64,000 bases of DNA from an uncultured Rhizobiaceae bacterium (lineage in GTDB: Bacteria > Pseudomonadota > Alphaproteobacteria > Rhizobiales > Rhizobiaceae). The stretch spans positions 2,852,001 through 2,916,000 of the forward strand of contig CATOTF010000002.1 of the NCBI GenBank assembly GCA_951813045.1, read 5' to 3'. A program made the position numbers and the translations under genes. Shown in pieces: positions 38,537 through 49,900 of the stretch (position 1 is its first letter; each line of letters opens with the position of its first letter). The notes under the pieces are model-generated. The model made no database searches. It worked only from the letters and a program-made list of their open reading frames with translations, and was not told the origin of the DNA.

Positions 38537-40056
38537 GATTTTGATGAAAAAGGCTTTGTTTTAGTCGGCTTTGGAGTTTGATCGAGCGTCTCCCGATCCG
38601 GTTTCACACCGGTTGCGGGATCAACTTGGCTAGTTTTCTGAAGTTTTGTGCTGTTGCTGCGAGAAGGAATTCATCTTTGGCTCCGTTTGGTCCCCGCAGG
38701 CGCAGTCGGTCGAGTTTCATGATGCGTTTGAGGTGGGCAAACAGCATTTCGACCTTTTTTCGCCGTCGTTGTGAATCGACATAAGCGTCGGTCAGCGAGA
38801 GCTCGCGGGCCAAATCACGAGCACCTTCATAAATGTGGCGGCCGACATTGCGGACGGGTTGGTTGGGGCAGCAATATTTCTTCAGCAGGCATTCCTGGCA
38901 ATCATATTTGCTGGCGCGGTAACGGATCGTATTGTCCGCCGCTACAGGAGATTTTCGATTCCGGTAAGCCCGTTGGGTTGGACGCAGCGGTAATCCGATC
39001 GGACAAATATAAGCGTCCTTTTCGTGGTCGTAGACAAACTCGCTTTTCTCAAAAGTGCCGTCCTTGCGTCGCGACTTATCGATGATTGGAATATGCGGCA
39101 GGATACCTTCTTTGTTGACCAACCAGTTGAGGTTTTCTGCGGAACCATAAGCTGTGTCGGCGACCAGTATCTCGGGGTAGAGGTCAAACGTTTCCCGCGT
39201 TCGTACGATCATGGTGCGTGTAGAACCAACCTCGGCCTGTCTAATTGAACGGCTGGCTTCCACATCCACGATAATCGCGTGATCTGTGTCGATCAGGTAA
39301 TTGTCTGAGTAAGCGAAGAAAGCTGGGCCCTTGAGCGCACCGGTCCATTGGGAAGCAGGGTCAGAACGTGAAGTGAACTTAGGTTCGACCTCACTGGCGG
39401 CACCGAATGCTGCGTCATCCAGCACCTCTAGATATTCCTTCACAGCCCGAGGCACAGTTGCTGGATCGAGTGATGATGCGTCCCATTCCTCCTTTGGTGT
39501 CGATTTCTGCTTGTTGGCATCTGCCCGAATAATGCTGGCATCAGTCGCAAACACCTCTCCACCAACTAAACCTTCAGCAATGCAACGAGTAACAACGCTC
39601 TCAAACAATTGCCGGAACAGATCGCTCTCTCGAAACCGGCCATGGCGGTTCTTGGAAAAGGTCGATTGATCAGGCACGGGGTCGCCTAGATCAAGACGGC
39701 AGAACCATCTGTAGGCAAGATTCACATGGACCTCATCGCACAACCGTCGCTCAGATCGGATGCCCATGATGTATCCGACCAGCAACATGCGGATCATCAG
39801 TTCAGGATCAACCGAAGGGCGGCCAATGTCGCTGTAAAATGGGCGCAGGTGCGACCGCATATCGCCAAGATCAACAAACCGGTCAATTGACCGCAATAGA
39901 TGATCATCAGGCACGTGGTCTTCGAGATTGAACTCGTAAAACAAAGCCGATTGAAATTCCTGGCGTGGTCCCAGCATCGCATCAATCTCCCAAATCAATG
40001 GGTAAACTGAATCAGCCAATGGTGATTACTTTAAGGCCGACTTTTTCATCAAAATC
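38537..40056 (-). mobile_element. IS1182-type insertion sequence, copy 1
   Basis: Terminal IR GATTTTGATGAAAAAG(G/T)C; 4-bp target duplication AGCC at 38533-38536 and 40057-40060; 1520 bp. Confidence 0.9.
38604..40019 (-). CDS. IS1182-type transposase
   Basis: LLRSIDRFVDLGDMRSHLRPFYSDIGRPSVDPELMIRMLLVGYIMGIRSERRLCDEVHVNLAYRWF; 471 aa. Confidence 0.93.
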   Translation of the reverse strand: MADSVYPLIWEIDAMLGPRQEFQSALFYEFNLEDHVPDDHLLRSIDRFVDLGDMRSHLRPFYSDIGRPSVDPELMIRMLLVGYIMGIRSERRLCDEVHVNLAYRWFCRLDLGDPVPDQSTFSKNRHGRFRESDLFRQLFESVVTRCIAEGLVGGEVFATDASIIRADANKQKSTPKEEWDASSLDPATVPRAVKEYLEVLDDAAFGAASEVEPKFTSRSDPASQWTGALKGPAFFAYSDNYLIDTDHAIIVDVEASRSIRQAEVGSTRTMIVRTRETFDLYPEILVADTAYGSAENLNWLVNKEGILPHIPIIDKSRRKDGTFEKSEFVYDHEKDAYICPIGLPLRPTQRAYRNRKSPVAADNTIRYRASKYDCQECLLKKYCCPNQPVRNVGRHIYEGARDLARELSLTDAYVDSQRRRKKVEMLFAHLKRIMKLDRLRLRGPNGAKDEFLLAATAQNFRKLAKLIPQPV

Positions 40057-40207
40057 AGCCCAAAGGAGATCTTTGTTATTGGTCTTATAATCTCGATTGA
40101 TTTTCAGTTCGAGTTACGAATCCTAATTGGCTTCGCGAGGTAAATTTGGCCAGCATCGAAATCAGTTCGCGGGTACAGTTGATCGAGCCGAGTACAAAAC
40201 GTGGGTT

Positions 40208-41161
40208 TTAACGGCCCCTTGGGGGAATGAATTTCAGATAGGCAGCAATTGCCTTGCGGTCGGAATCAGTCAATTTCGATGTGTTCTCGACAACATCGGC
40301 CATCGTAGAACCGAATGAATCGAATTCCGGGGTAAAACCGGTTTCCAACGCATAGGCGATATCAGAAGTACTCCATCCACCAATTCCGTTAGCATGGGGC
40401 GAAATGTTTGGAATCTTTTCATTCCCTTGTGGAGCAACCCCACCTGCCAACCATTTGGTTACATCCGCACCACCGATTGCATTGCGCGGTGTATGGCACT
40501 CGCCGCAATGCCCAAGCGCCTCTGCGAGATATCGCCCCTTTTGCAGAACAGCATTATCCTTCGGCACGTCGACCACGAAATCTTCATTTAGATACAAGAG
40601 CTTCCAAATGCCTAGTCCACGCCGAATATTGAACGGAAATGAGACTTCATGTGGGATAGTTGGCTTGTCAACCGACGGAAGCGTTTTCATGTAAGCCCAT
40701 AAATCCGAGATATCTCCATCCGTCATTTTAACATAGGACGTGTACGGAAATGCAGGATAATAATGGGATCCATCGGGGCTAACACCTCGCCTTACAGCAT
40801 TTGTGAAGTCACCAAGTGACCAAGCGCCCAGGCCATATTCCCGATGAGTTGAGATATTGGGTGCTATAAATGTTCCAAAAGTCGTCTTGAATTTTTTGCC
40901 ACCACCAAGGTTTTTCTTCGCCTCACCTTGCGCTTTTTCGCCCGCATGACAGGAATCACATCCGCTGGCATAAAATACCTGTTCGCCGCGTCCAGTGTCT
41001 CCCTCTGGCATTGCGGCAAGTGTCTCTTGTTGTGTAGTTTGTGGCGCACTCAGAACCCAACCAGCAGCACCCGCCAATGTGCCGCTGGCCAGTAACAGGA
41101 GGAATAAGCTTCGAAACAAGTTTTTGGCTATTCCTTTTTCACGCGATAAGCCTTGTGACAA
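40208..41161 (-). CDS. membrane-anchored diheme cytochrome c
   Basis: Two CXXCH motifs (CDSCH, CGECH), N-terminal TM. Confidence 0.85.
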   Translation of the reverse strand: MSQGLSREKGIAKNLFRSLFLLLLASGTLAGAAGWVLSAPQTTQQETLAAMPEGDTGRGEQVFYASGCDSCHAGEKAQGEAKKNLGGGKKFKTTFGTFIAPNISTHREYGLGAWSLGDFTNAVRRGVSPDGSHYYPAFPYTSYVKMTDGDISDLWAYMKTLPSVDKPTIPHEVSFPFNIRRGLGIWKLLYLNEDFVVDVPKDNAVLQKGRYLAEALGHCGECHTPRNAIGGADVTKWLAGGVAPQGNEKIPNISPHANGIGGWSTSDIAYALETGFTPEFDSFGSTMADVVENTSKLTDSDRKAIAAYLKFIPPRGR

Positions 41162-41571
41162 GCGCCGCAGTTTGCAGTCGCCGTGCCGAAGGCGACTTTG
41201 AACGCTGCGAGATCAGCTGGCTTTGACGCAATGCCTGCTGCAGTGTCCGTTTGAAACTTCGCCATTGCCTTATCGAACCCGGCACGATCTTCCCAAAGCT
41301 TCGGTGACGCTGTGGTCTTGCCACCCGTTTCGCTGCCCTTTGGAAACAGTTCGCCGACACCAAGTGATGCCGCATTCATGACACGCAAGGCTAACTCAGC
41401 AGTAACTGCGTTGAACTCAGCCTCACCTTTAACCATCGCCCCGCCCGCTTTTGCAGCTGCACCGACGTTTTTCATAATGGCTTTACGGGTCGCAATCGGA
41501 TCTTCAGCTGCAAACACAGGTATAGTGGAAAATGCTGCCACCAAGACACTATATATAAGAATTCTTTTCAT
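41128..41571 (-). CDS. cytochrome c' / c556-type protein
   Basis: Signal peptide MKRILIYSVLVAAFSTIPVFA and C-terminal CGACHKAYRVKKE. Confidence 0.85.
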   Translation of the reverse strand: MKRILIYSVLVAAFSTIPVFAAEDPIATRKAIMKNVGAAAKAGGAMVKGEAEFNAVTAELALRVMNAASLGVGELFPKGSETGGKTTASPKLWEDRAGFDKAMAKFQTDTAAGIASKPADLAAFKVAFGTATANCGACHKAYRVKKE

Positions 41572-41701
41572 AATCTCTCCTTCAACCGAAATTGTCATTG
41601 TATAAGTTGATCATCCCTAATCAGCCAAGTAAGAGGGTACGTCCTGCGTTTTTGCTCGACAACATCGAAGTTTGCAGTCATCCTATGCAATTATGCAGAG
41701 C

Positions 41702-42589
41702 ATGGATTGGGATATTTTTAGATATGCTATCGCAGTCGCGGACTCCGGTTCTGCGGTGGCGGCTGCCAAGAGGCTGGGTGTTAACGGTAGTACGGTGTTA
41801 CGACGAATTTCCAAATTTGAGAAGGATCGCGGTATTCGATTATTCGACAGGCTTCCAACCGGATACACACCTACGCTTGAATGTGAAGCAATCCTCAAGA
41901 CAGCGCGAGAGATGCAGGAGAGTATCTCAATCGTTGACTTGGGTATTGCGGGGCAAGACCTGCGGCTTGAGGGGCAGCTATCCGTGACAACAACCGATAC
42001 ATTTCTTGAATCTGTTCTGTCGGATATCATCGTCAATTTTAGCGAAGAGAACCCCAAGATCGATATCAGTATAACAGTCACGAACGAACGGCTGAGCCTA
42101 ACCCGACGTGATGTGGACGTGGCTATTCGGGCATCCACCAGCCCTCCCGAGCACCTGATCGGGCAACGGGTCTCAGCGGTATCCTTCGCAATCTTTGGCG
42201 CCAACTCAACCATTCGAAACCTCTCCCCGCACCCAACAATTGATGATCTTAAATTTCTCCCCTGGGTTGGAACCGGTGGGTCAAACTCCGGGTCACCGGT
42301 AACCAAATGGCTGGATCACAATATCCCTGCAAAATCGATCAAGATCACCGCCGACACTTTTCCGGGGATGCGATCTTGTATTCAAATGGGGGGCATTGGG
42401 GTGCTACCCTGCTGTATTGGTGACCAAAGCAAAAACCTTCAAAGGGTGCTCCCAGCCATCAAAGAGATGGAGACGTCCTTGTGGGTTTTAGTGCATCCGG
42501 ATGTTCGAAGGTCTGCAAAGATTTCTACGTTTTCAAAGTTTGTAGCAAAAAGACTACGCGAAAAAACCACTTTACTAGCGTGTGGTTGA
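41702..42589 (+). CDS. LysR family transcriptional regulator
   Basis: MDWDIFRYAIAVADSGSAVAAAKRLGVNGSTVLRRISKFEKDRGIRLFDR. Confidence 0.88.
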   Translation: MDWDIFRYAIAVADSGSAVAAAKRLGVNGSTVLRRISKFEKDRGIRLFDRLPTGYTPTLECEAILKTAREMQESISIVDLGIAGQDLRLEGQLSVTTTDTFLESVLSDIIVNFSEENPKIDISITVTNERLSLTRRDVDVAIRASTSPPEHLIGQRVSAVSFAIFGANSTIRNLSPHPTIDDLKFLPWVGTGGSNSGSPVTKWLDHNIPAKSIKITADTFPGMRSCIQMGGIGVLPCCIGDQSKNLQRVLPAIKEMETSLWVLVHPDVRRSAKISTFSKFVAKRLREKTTLLACG

Positions 42590-42761
42590 GTTCCAACACC
42601 AATTAAAAAATACACCAAGCTTCGATTTCGCACTTTTCTGGCTGCAACACATTTACAGGTGGGCATTTAGATAGACCAATCCATCAAGATCAACTCCGTG
42701 AATTTCCGCTTGTGACACTTCGCGCCGCCCAGCGGTTTGTCGCTCGTTGAATACTAGTCGA

Positions 42762-42922
42762 CACCAAAATTGGTGAAAGGTCCGCTCAGCCGACATTGGC
42801 GACGGGCTGATTTAACACTATTCCCTAGACTGTAAATTCGCCGGTACGAGTTAGCTGGCCACTGATCGATTTTTCCAACCGGTACAAGCTCCAAATTTTA
42901 CACTATCCTAGGGAAGTGTAAA
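42762..42922. repeat. cluster of intergenic palindromes
   Basis: CACCAAAATTGGTG (42762-42775); TTTAACACTATTCCCTAGACTGTAAA (from 42811); TTTACACTATCCTAGGGAAGTGTAAA (42897-42922). Confidence 0.6.
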
Positions 42923-43094
42923 ACGCAGCTGTGGTGCATAACCCGTAACGTTTGCACCAACGGCCAGAAACCTACAAAATCAATGCTTTAGGCTGGTTCG
43001 CATTTACGGTGCGAATTTTGTTAGTTCGCCCACGCAAATAAAGGGTAGAATTGATCTAATTCAGCTCAAAAATACCTGATACCAACTATTTCAC

Positions 43095-44063
43095 TCACCC
43101 TTCCGCCCCTGGCACGAAGGCATCGAACGCCGCCAGCAGCTGTTCACGGATTTCATCACGTTCCTGCAGAATTTCGTGGCGTGCGCCGTTTATTGTCAGA
43201 AATGATCCTGCGCGCATTCGTTTGCCAAAATTCTCCGTCACAGATGGTGAAACAATACTGTCGCCCCCGGCGGCAATGAGTAAGGTCGGCACCGAGATTT
43301 CATTGGCATAGCCGGATGAACGAACTTTTTGCATTGCACGACAGGCTGCAAAAACCCAGCCAATGGTCGGCCCACCAACATCAATATGTGGATGTTTATC
43401 CACCAGATTTCTACTACGCTCAAATCGAACCCGGTCGCTGGTCAATTTATTGCTCGCAAATTTTTTGCGAGGCTTTGTGTTGCGTCCGCGCAGGTAAAAT
43501 CGCCCCAATCCAAAAAAAGTCAACACACCAAGAAGGCGTTGCAGCGTCGACTGTTTGAGCGGGATTTTATTCAACCCCAACAGCGGTGAGCACAGAACCA
43601 TACGGTGGATACGATTGGTCAATGCGGGCGCCCCAAGCAAGGCAACGAGCCCTCCCGTGGAATGAGCCAGAATAAAATGAGGCGGCTTGCAATCCGGCAG
43701 CGCAACTTCCGTCAAAATTGTATCCAAGTCAACGAGATATTGGTCAAAATTCTCCACATGTCCTTTCATCGGGTCCCTCAACTGCCGGTCAGAGCCCCCC
43801 TGCCCGCGCCAGTCAAAGGTCAAGACGTCGAACCCGCGATCGCGAAGGTCCGTAATGATTTCAAAATATTTTTCGATGTTCTCACTGCGCCCGTGAAGCA
43901 CGATAATTGTGCCTTTGGACGGCGAATTGGTTGTTTTCCATCGTGCAAACCGAAGCTTAACCCCATCTGGTGTATTAACCTGACCAACAACACTGTCAGG
44001 CGGAGCAGGATTATCCTTTATTGAAAAAAGGCGTTGTTGGGGGGTTGTTTGCGGCTGTTCCAT
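43095..44063 (-). CDS. alpha/beta hydrolase, monoacylglycerol lipase/lysophospholipase-like
   Basis: IIVLHGRSENIEKYFE, VLTFDWRGQGGSDR, FILAHSTGGLVALL. Confidence 0.85.
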   Translation of the reverse strand: MEQPQTTPQQRLFSIKDNPAPPDSVVGQVNTPDGVKLRFARWKTTNSPSKGTIIVLHGRSENIEKYFEIITDLRDRGFDVLTFDWRGQGGSDRQLRDPMKGHVENFDQYLVDLDTILTEVALPDCKPPHFILAHSTGGLVALLGAPALTNRIHRMVLCSPLLGLNKIPLKQSTLQRLLGVLTFFGLGRFYLRGRNTKPRKKFASNKLTSDRVRFERSRNLVDKHPHIDVGGPTIGWVFAACRAMQKVRSSGYANEISVPTLLIAAGGDSIVSPSVTENFGKRMRAGSFLTINGARHEILQERDEIREQLLAAFDAFVPGAEG

Positions 44064-44126
44064 CGCTTGGTGCTACTGTCTTGAGACGTAACCCTCAAGG
44101 TTAAAGCGCACACTCATGCCAAAAAC

Positions 44127-44154
44127 CTTGAACAAAGTCCCGCAATGCCCATAT
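44127..44154 (+). promoter_or_regulatory. RpoH (sigma32)-like promoter
   Basis: CTTGAA-N15-CCCATAT upstream of hsp20. Confidence 0.6.
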
Positions 44155-44230
44155 CCAAACAGCGGAGACGCAAGTTCCGCAACCAACAGATCACCCGCCA
44201 TTGGGGGTGCTCATCAAGTTAAAAACCACA

Positions 44231-44247
44231 ATCGCTCAAATGAGGAT
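44231..44247 (+). promoter_or_regulatory. ROSE-like RNA thermometer hairpin masking the Shine-Dalgarno
   Basis: ATC(G)CTC-AAAT-GAGGAT: 6-bp stem with one bulged G, sequestering GAGGA 7 nt before ATG. Confidence 0.65.
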
Positions 44248-44253
44248 CGTAAT

Positions 44254-44721
44254 ATGAGACATGTAGACTTTAGCCCGCTTTACCGTTCAACAGTCGGTTT
44301 TGACAGACTTTTCAACCTGTTGGATTCAATGGGTCAGCCCGAACAATCCCCTCCATCCTATCCGCCGTACAATATTGAACGTACCGGCGAGAACACCTAC
44401 CGAATTTCAATGGCAATCGCCGGGTTTTCTGAAAGTGACCTGGATATTGAGGCCAAGGAAAACACCCTTCTCGTGAAGGGGAATCAGAAAACAGATGAAG
44501 AAAACGGTGGCGAAATGCTGTTCCGTGGCATTGCTTCACGCAATTTCGAGCGCCGTTTTCAACTCGCCGACCATGTGGAAGTGCGAACCGCCCATCTGGA
44601 AAACGGCCTGTTGCACATTGACCTGGTGCGGGAAATTCCCGAAGCCATGAAGGCTCGTAAGATCAATATCATCAAAAAAACGGCCAAACCAAAGCAGATC
44701 GAAGGTAAAAAGAAAGGGTAA
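44254..44721 (+). CDS. Hsp20/IbpA-family small heat-shock protein
   Basis: MRHVDFSPLYRSTVGFDRLFNLLDSM...YNIERTGENTYRISMAIAGFSESDLDIEAKENTLLVKGNQ; start at 44254 not track start 44116. Confidence 0.92.
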   Translation: MRHVDFSPLYRSTVGFDRLFNLLDSMGQPEQSPPSYPPYNIERTGENTYRISMAIAGFSESDLDIEAKENTLLVKGNQKTDEENGGEMLFRGIASRNFERRFQLADHVEVRTAHLENGLLHIDLVREIPEAMKARKINIIKKTAKPKQIEGKKKG

Positions 44722-44753
44722 CATTCCCGGATTTTACCACGATAGACGATTCA

Positions 44754-44792
44754 ACCGGCGCAGGGGCTAATCCCTTGTGCCGGTTTTCTTTT
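44754..44792 (+). terminator. rho-independent terminator
   Basis: CCGGCGCAGGGG-CTAAT-CCCTTGTGCCGG followed by TTTTCTTTT. Confidence 0.85.
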
Positions 44793-45118
44793 GCGACGGT
44801 CCAAATCAAACGGTTTTAACACCCATAACGATAGGACAGTGTCGCTTACCTACTTGTCAATTAAACTGTTCTCGTCTAGGAATTTTCCCATTGAGCGGGT
44901 AGGTTACCCAGACAATGCCAGCGAAATCAGGCAAAGCAGGCAACGCACGCCGAATTCGCAGTCGCACAATCACTCCAGATGATGTGCCGGTCCGCTTGTG
45001 CCATTTCAACCCGGCCAAAGTGTCGGAAATGCAAATAGCCACCGGTGATAACAGCCGTATAGCGAAGAGAAGAAATGTGTTCATCGTGTCTCAGATGAGC
45101 GCAGACAGGAGAATGAAG

Positions 45119-48100
45119 ATGAAAAACACGCATAATCTGTTTGATGGGTTACCCTCATCCGCAGCAGAACAGACGCTGACATCTTCAAAACAGGGCAAAA
45201 CCGACCGCAGCTCGGCAGGTGGCCTGTATGATCCCCGTAACGAGCACGACGCCTGTGGCCTCGGCTTTATCGCCAATATGAAGGGTCAAAAATCCCATAA
45301 AATCATCCAGGACGGCATCCGTATTCTCGAAAACCTAGAGCATCGCGGTGCAACCGGTGCCGACCCGCTGATGGGTGATGGCGCTGGCATGCTGGTGCAG
45401 ATTCCCCACAAGTTTTTTGCCGAAGAAATATCGGGTTTTGAACTGCCCGGAGAAGGCCAATACGGCCTTGGATTCTTCTTCATGCCTCACGATGAAGCGT
45501 TACAGGGGAAACTGAAGAAAATAATCGAAGACGCAACGTATGCAGAAGGCCACACGTTTCTCGGCTGGCGCGAAGTCCCGGTGGACAACGCCAGGCTTTC
45601 GCAAGACCCGGAAATTATGGCGGCGGAACCCGCCCACTGGCAGGGTTTCCTCGCCCGCCCGGACGGTCTGAGCGACGACGAATACGAGCGTAAACTTTAT
45701 ATATTACGCCGGGTGATCTCCAACACCGCGGCAGCTGAATCCATCGATTCTTCCGATTTTTATGCCGTGTCCATGTCGTCACGCACCGTCATCTACAAAG
45801 GCATGTTTCTCGCAGACCAGCTCGGACCATATTACGCCGACTTGCGTGATGAGCGGTTTGAATCGGCCCTTGCCATGGTTCATCAACGCTTCTCGACGAA
45901 TACTTTTCCATCGTGGAAGCTGGCTCACCCTTACCGCATGGTTGCCCACAACGGTGAGATCAACACGGTACGCGGCAACAACAATTGGATGGCGGCCAGG
46001 CAGGAAACTTTGGCGTCACCTGAATTTGGCGAAGACATTCAAAAACTCTGGCCAATCTCCGCTGAAGGCCAATCGGACACGGCTTGTTTTGATAATGCTT
46101 TGGAGCTTCTTTATCAGGGGGGCTACTCCTTGCCTCACGCCATGATGATGCTCATCCCGGAAGCCTGGGCCGGTAATCCACTGATGGATGAAGAACGCCG
46201 CTCTTTTTACGCATATCATGCGGCGATGATGGAACCCTGGGACGGCCCCGCCGCTGTGGCCTTTACCGACGGACGCCAGATTGGTGCGACACTGGACAGA
46301 AACGGCCTGCGCCCCGCCCGTTATTTCGTTCTTGACGACGACACTGTGGTATTGGCTTCCGAGGCTGGCACATTGCCTTTTGACGAAAGCAAGGTTGTTA
46401 CCAAATGGCGGTTACAACCTGGCAAAATGTTGCTGATTGACCTGGAAAAAGGGGCGATCATTTCCGACGAGGAAATCAAGAAACAGCTTTCCACCGCCAA
46501 CCCTTATGACAAATGGCTTGATGATACGCAGATCGTTCTCGAAGAACTGAAAGGCAATAAATCGTCCCCGCGCAAATATACGGGTCAGGACCTGCTCGAT
46601 GGGCAACAGGCGTTTGGTTATACGCAGGAAGATAAGAAAATCCTGCTGACTCCGATGGCGACAACCGGGCAGGAAGCGCTTGGTTCCATGGGAACCGATA
46701 CACCAATCTCGGCCATGTCGAACAAGACAAAACTGCTCTACACCTATTTCAAACAGAATTTTGCGCAAGTGACCAATCCGCCGATTGATCCGATCCGCGA
46801 AGAATCGGTCATGAGCCTGATTTCCTTCATTGGCCCGCGCCCCAACCTGTTCGACCATGAACATCAGTCTACGGAAAAACGCCTTGAAGTCCGCCAGCCG
46901 ATTTTGCGCAATTCCGACCTGCAGAAAATTCGCGACATCAGCGATATAGGCGACAATCAATTTGTCTCCCGTGTGCTCGATACGACATATAATGTGGACC
47001 ACGGTCCTCAAGGTCTGAAAGCCTGTCTCGACCGTCTTTGCGAACGGGCTGAGAAGGCGGTGAAAGGTGGTGATAATATCATCATCCTGTCAGACCGCCA
47101 GTTCAGCGCGTCCCGCGTTGCCGCCCCGGCCTTGCTGGCGACAGCGGCAGTGCACCACCATCTCATTCGCAAAGGCCTGCGCACATCGGTTGGTCTGGTG
47201 GTTGAATCGGCAGAACCTCGTGAAGTGCATCATTTTGCGGTTCTGGCCGGGTATGGCGCGGAAGCTATCAACCCTTATCTGGCTTTCGAAACCTTGGCTG
47301 AAATGCATGCCAATCATTATTTCCCCAAGGAAGTGGACGAACGCGAAGTTATCCAGCGCTTCATAAAGTCCATCAATAAGGGTTTGTTGAAAGTCATGTC
47401 GAAAATGGGAATTTCGACCTATCAATCCTATTGCGGCGCGCAGATTTTTGATGCGGTTGGCCTGTCGACACCCTTTATCGAGGAATATTTCCGCGGCACC
47501 GCCACGACAATTGAAGGCATCGGACTTGCCGAAGTCGCCAAGGAAACTTTCGAACGTCATCGCGCTGCCTATGGCGATGTGCCGGTTCTGCGCCATGCCC
47601 TTGATGTCGGCGGAGATTATGCATTGCGCCAGCGTGGTGAGAACCATGCATGGACGTCAGACGAAGTCACCAATCTGCAACATGCGGTCCGCGGCAACAG
47701 TCAGGACAGTTATCGCGCTTTTGCAAAATCTATCAATGACAATCAGGAACGCCTGCTGACCATTCGCGGTCTTTTTCGCCTGCGCCCGGCAGATGAGACC
47801 GGACGTAAACCGATTGATCTCGACAAGGTTGAGCCCGCTGCTGACATCGTCAAGCGGTTCTCCACCGGGGCCATGTCCTACGGATCGATTTCCGCCGAGG
47901 CCCATGAGAATCTCGCCATCGCCATGAACCGTATTGGCGGGCGTTCGAATACTGGTGAAGGTGGTGAAGAAATCGAACGCTTTACGCCGATGAAAAATGG
48001 CGACAGCAAACGCTCGGCCATCAAGCAGGTGGCGTCTGGTCGCTTTGGTGTCACAACGGAATATCTGGTCAATGCCGATATGATTCAGATCAAAATGGCG

Positions 48101-49840
48101 CAGGGCGCAAAGCCCGGCGAGGGCGGTCAATTACCAGGTCACAAGGTTGACGCGGTAATCGCTAAAGTGCGCCATTCGACGCAAGGGGTTGGGCTTATTT
48201 CCCCGCCACCGCACCATGATATTTACTCCATTGAAGATCTGGCACAGCTGATTTACGATTTGAAAAACGTCAATTCCGCCGCCGATATTTCTGTGAAACT
48301 CGTCTCGGAAGTGGGTGTTGGAACGGTGGCGGCAGGCGTCGCAAAAGCCCGTGCGGACCACGTAACAATTTCCGGCATGGAAGGCGGAACCGGGGCCAGT
48401 CCGCTAACGTCGATCAAACACGCGGGCTCGCCCTGGGAAATGGGCCTCGCTGAAACTCATCAGACCTTACTGAAAAACAAACTGCGGTCCCGCATTGCTG
48501 TTCAGGTTGATGGTGGATTGCGCACCGGACGCGACGTTGTAGTAGGCGCACTTTTGGGTGCAGATGAATTCGGTTTTGCCACGGCGCCACTGATCGCATC
48601 CGGCTGTATCATGATGCGCAAATGCCATCTCAACACATGCCCCGTTGGTGTTGCTACCCAGGACCCTGTACTCCGCAAACGTTTCACAGGGCAACCTGAG
48701 CATGTGATCAATTACTTCTTCTTCGTTGCCGAAGAAGTTCGCGAACTGATGGCGGAACTTGGTTTTGCAACGGTCGATGAAATGGTCGGACAACTGGACG
48801 TTCTTGACCGAGATCGCGCAGTCGACCACTGGAAAGCCAATGGTCTTGATTTCTCAAAGCTCTTTTACGACCCACAAATGGGTGATGACGTGCCGATTTT
48901 CCATTGCGAGACGCAGGTGCATCACATTGATGATATTCTGGATCGCAAATTCATCGAGCTGGCAAAACCGGCCTTGGAAAACCGTGAAGCTGTCAAAGTT
49001 GAACTCGACATTAATAATGTCAACCGTTCCGCTGGGGCTATGTTGTCAGGAGAAGTTGCAAAACGCTTTGGCCATGCGGGCCTGCCAGACGACACAATTC
49101 ATTTCAAACTGAATGGCACGACCGGACAAGCATTCGGCGCATGGGTCACCCGTGGCGTTACGCTGGAAGTGGAAGGAGAAGCCAATGATTACGTAGGCAA
49201 GGGTCTTTCAGGCGGCAAGCTGATCGTCTATCCGCCCAAAGAAGCCAAACAGATTGAAGCGGCAAGCTCCATAATTGCAGGCAACACTGTGCTCTATGGC
49301 GCCATTGAAGGGGAATGTTATTTCAGTGGTGTGGCAGGCGAACGGTTTGCGGTTCGAAATTCCGGTGCCATCGCAGTGGTTGAAGGTGTTGGCGACCACG
49401 GTTGCGAATATATGACCGGCGGTGTGGTCGCTGTACTCGGTCATACCGGGCGCAATTTTGCAGCAGGCATGTCCGGCGGCATCGCCTATGTGCTCGACGA
49501 AGACAGCACATTTGCTAAACGCTGTAACCTCGCGATGGTGGAACTGGAACCTGTTCCCGAAGAGGATGACCTGATGGAATCAGAACACCATCACGGTGGT
49601 GATATTGAACACCACGGACGTGTTGATGTGTCTTCGGACATGACACGCCATGATGACGAACGTTTGCGCCAACTGATTGAAAACCACCAACAATACACGG
49701 GATCAGTTAGAGCGGCAGAGATCCTCGACAATTGGGAAAATTACCGCCCCAAATTCGTAAAGGTCATGCCAACAGAATACCGCCGCGCATTGGCCGAAAT
49801 CGAAGCCGCCCAAATGGCGGCGGGTGTTGCAGCAGAATAA
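45119..49840 (+). CDS. gltB: glutamate synthase [NADPH] large subunit
   Basis: [23 protein letters not shown]-terminal GATase; FMN/3Fe-4S motif [27 protein letters not shown]; start position uncertain. Confidence 0.96.
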   Translation: MKNTHNLFDGLPSSAAEQTLTSSKQGKTDRSSAGGLYDPRNEHDACGLGFIANMKGQKSHKIIQDGIRILENLEHRGATGADPLMGDGAGMLVQIPHKFFAEEISGFELPGEGQYGLGFFFMPHDEALQGKLKKIIEDATYAEGHTFLGWREVPVDNARLSQDPEIMAAEPAHWQGFLARPDGLSDDEYERKLYILRRVISNTAAAESIDSSDFYAVSMSSRTVIYKGMFLADQLGPYYADLRDERFESALAMVHQRFSTNTFPSWKLAHPYRMVAHNGEINTVRGNNNWMAARQETLASPEFGEDIQKLWPISAEGQSDTACFDNALELLYQGGYSLPHAMMMLIPEAWAGNPLMDEERRSFYAYHAAMMEPWDGPAAVAFTDGRQIGATLDRNGLRPARYFVLDDDTVVLASEAGTLPFDESKVVTKWRLQPGKMLLIDLEKGAIISDEEIKKQLSTANPYDKWLDDTQIVLEELKGNKSSPRKYTGQDLLDGQQAFGYTQEDKKILLTPMATTGQEALGSMGTDTPISAMSNKTKLLYTYFKQNFAQVTNPPIDPIREESVMSLISFIGPRPNLFDHEHQSTEKRLEVRQPILRNSDLQKIRDISDIGDNQFVSRVLDTTYNVDHGPQGLKACLDRLCERAEKAVKGGDNIIILSDRQFSASRVAAPALLATAAVHHHLIRKGLRTSVGLVVESAEPREVHHFAVLAGYGAEAINPYLAFETLAEMHANHYFPKEVDEREVIQRFIKSINKGLLKVMSKMGISTYQSYCGAQIFDAVGLSTPFIEEYFRGTATTIEGIGLAEVAKETFERHRAAYGDVPVLRHALDVGGDYALRQRGENHAWTSDEVTNLQHAVRGNSQDSYRAFAKSINDNQERLLTIRGLFRLRPADETGRKPIDLDKVEPAADIVKRFSTGAMSYGSISAEAHENLAIAMNRIGGRSNTGEGGEEIERFTPMKNGDSKRSAIKQVASGRFGVTTEYLVNADMIQIKMAQGAKPGEGGQLPGHKVDAVIAKVRHSTQGVGLISPPPHHDIYSIEDLAQLIYDLKNVNSAADISVKLVSEVGVGTVAAGVAKARADHVTISGMEGGTGASPLTSIKHAGSPWEMGLAETHQTLLKNKLRSRIAVQVDGGLRTGRDVVVGALLGADEFGFATAPLIASGCIMMRKCHLNTCPVGVATQDPVLRKRFTGQPEHVINYFFFVAEEVRELMAELGFATVDEMVGQLDVLDRDRAVDHWKANGLDFSKLFYDPQMGDDVPIFHCETQVHHIDDILDRKFIELAKPALENREAVKVELDINNVNRSAGAMLSGEVAKRFGHAGLPDDTIHFKLNGTTGQAFGAWVTRGVTLEVEGEANDYVGKGLSGGKLIVYPPKEAKQIEAASSIIAGNTVLYGAIEGECYFSGVAGERFAVRNSGAIAVVEGVGDHGCEYMTGGVVAVLGHTGRNFAAGMSGGIAYVLDEDSTFAKRCNLAMVELEPVPEEDDLMESEHHHGGDIEHHGRVDVSSDMTRHDDERLRQLIENHQQYTGSVRAAEILDNWENYRPKFVKVMPTEYRRALAEIEAAQMAAGVAAE

Positions 49841-49900
49841 ATCGAACCATCGGGTTCAGGAATAGACAGGAGCGGCAAAGAACCGTTCGAGGAGAGAGTT

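Noticed and set aside
44116-44253. 46-aa N-terminal extension of Hsp20 in the ORF track
   Set aside because: Region contains the RpoH-like promoter and the thermometer hairpin; composition unlike Hsp20 N-termini
49570-49640. His-rich segment ([18 protein letters not shown]) in GltB as a metal-binding insertion
   Set aside because: This region is a normal variable segment of GltB C-termini, not an insertion
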